DNA of 5,390 nt, from positions 1 to 5,390 of the forward strand of contig UQXF01000137.1 of the NCBI GenBank assembly GCA_900544905.1. The letters are read 5' to 3'. Positions 5,344 to 5,390 of the stretch are shown in pieces. Numbering within the stretch: the stretch's first letter is position 1; every line of letters starts with the position of its first letter. The notes beneath the pieces were generated by a model. The model was not told the origin of the DNA and did not search any database. It worked only from the letters and a program-made list of their open reading frames with translations. The stretch is from an uncultured Clostridium sp. (lineage in GTDB: Bacteria > Bacillota > Clostridia > Lachnospirales > Lachnospiraceae). The position numbers and the translations under genes are program-made.

Positions 5344-5390
5344 CTGTCTCTTATACACATCTCCGAGCCCACGAGACTCGACGTCATCTC
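5344..5390 (-). other. Untrimmed Illumina Nextera i7 adapter (not genomic)
   Basis: Positions 5344-5362 are the inverted 19-base Tn5 mosaic end (CTGTCTCTTATACACATCT). Positions 5363-5377 (CCGAGCCCACGAGAC) are the read-2 adapter, 5378-5385 (TCGACGTC) occupy the i7 index slot, and 5386-5390 (ATCTC) begin the P7 sequence. Genomic sequence ends at 5343. With the i5 adapter at the other end, the window is one complete tagmented molecule. Confidence 0.98.

Noticed and set aside
31..5362. Inverted 19-base Tn5 mosaic ends bounding the window, as if a natural composite transposon
   Set aside because: The ends continue outward into Illumina adapter and index sequence, there is no transposase gene, and the mosaic end is the engineered version used in library preparation.

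Overview
The window is a 5.3 kb piece of bacterial DNA (positions 50-5343) with synthetic Illumina Nextera adapter sequence at both ends (1-49 and 5344-5390). Codon use, strong AAAGGAGG-type ribosome binding sites, low-to-middling GC by eye, lysine-rich Big2 domains and the protein types suggest a Gram-positive, polysaccharide-degrading member of the Clostridia. A gut or rumen Lachnospiraceae (Butyrivibrio/Roseburia/Coprococcus-like) is the most likely source. The genus is an inference, because no rRNA or marker gene is present.

Layout. Positions 99-1124 (+) encode a 341-residue family 5 glycoside hydrolase resembling Clostridium thermocellum CelC. It has no signal peptide. After a 62-base gap, 1187-4621 (+) encodes a 1144-residue secreted family 16 beta-glucanase of laminarinase type. 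Its domain order is signal peptide, two Big2 Ig-like domains, a Thr/Glu/Asp/Lys linker with a 10-residue repeat, the GH16 catalytic domain, and four C-terminal CBM4/9-like modules. A strong hairpin terminator (4629-4666) ends this transcript. Converging on it from the other strand, 5323-4637 (-) encodes a 228-residue DUF1275/YoaK-family membrane protein. The stop codon and last few codons of that gene lie inside the terminator hairpin. No intergenic stretch reaches 300 bases.

How it works together (inference). The secreted multimodular GH16 enzyme would bind and cut beta-1,3- or mixed-linkage beta-glucan outside the cell. The GH5 enzyme, apparently cytosolic, would trim imported oligosaccharides. 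The pairing recalls the celC-glyR3-licA operon of C. thermocellum, but no regulator gene lies between the two here, and transporter or regulator genes would have to lie outside the fragment. The DUF1275 gene is on the opposite strand with its own ribosome binding site and is probably unrelated.

I found no evidence of a new defence, mobile or RNA-based system. The points of interest are the domain build and charge asymmetry of the GH16 protein, the uneven evolution of its four binding modules, the terminator/stop-codon overlap, and the untrimmed adapters.
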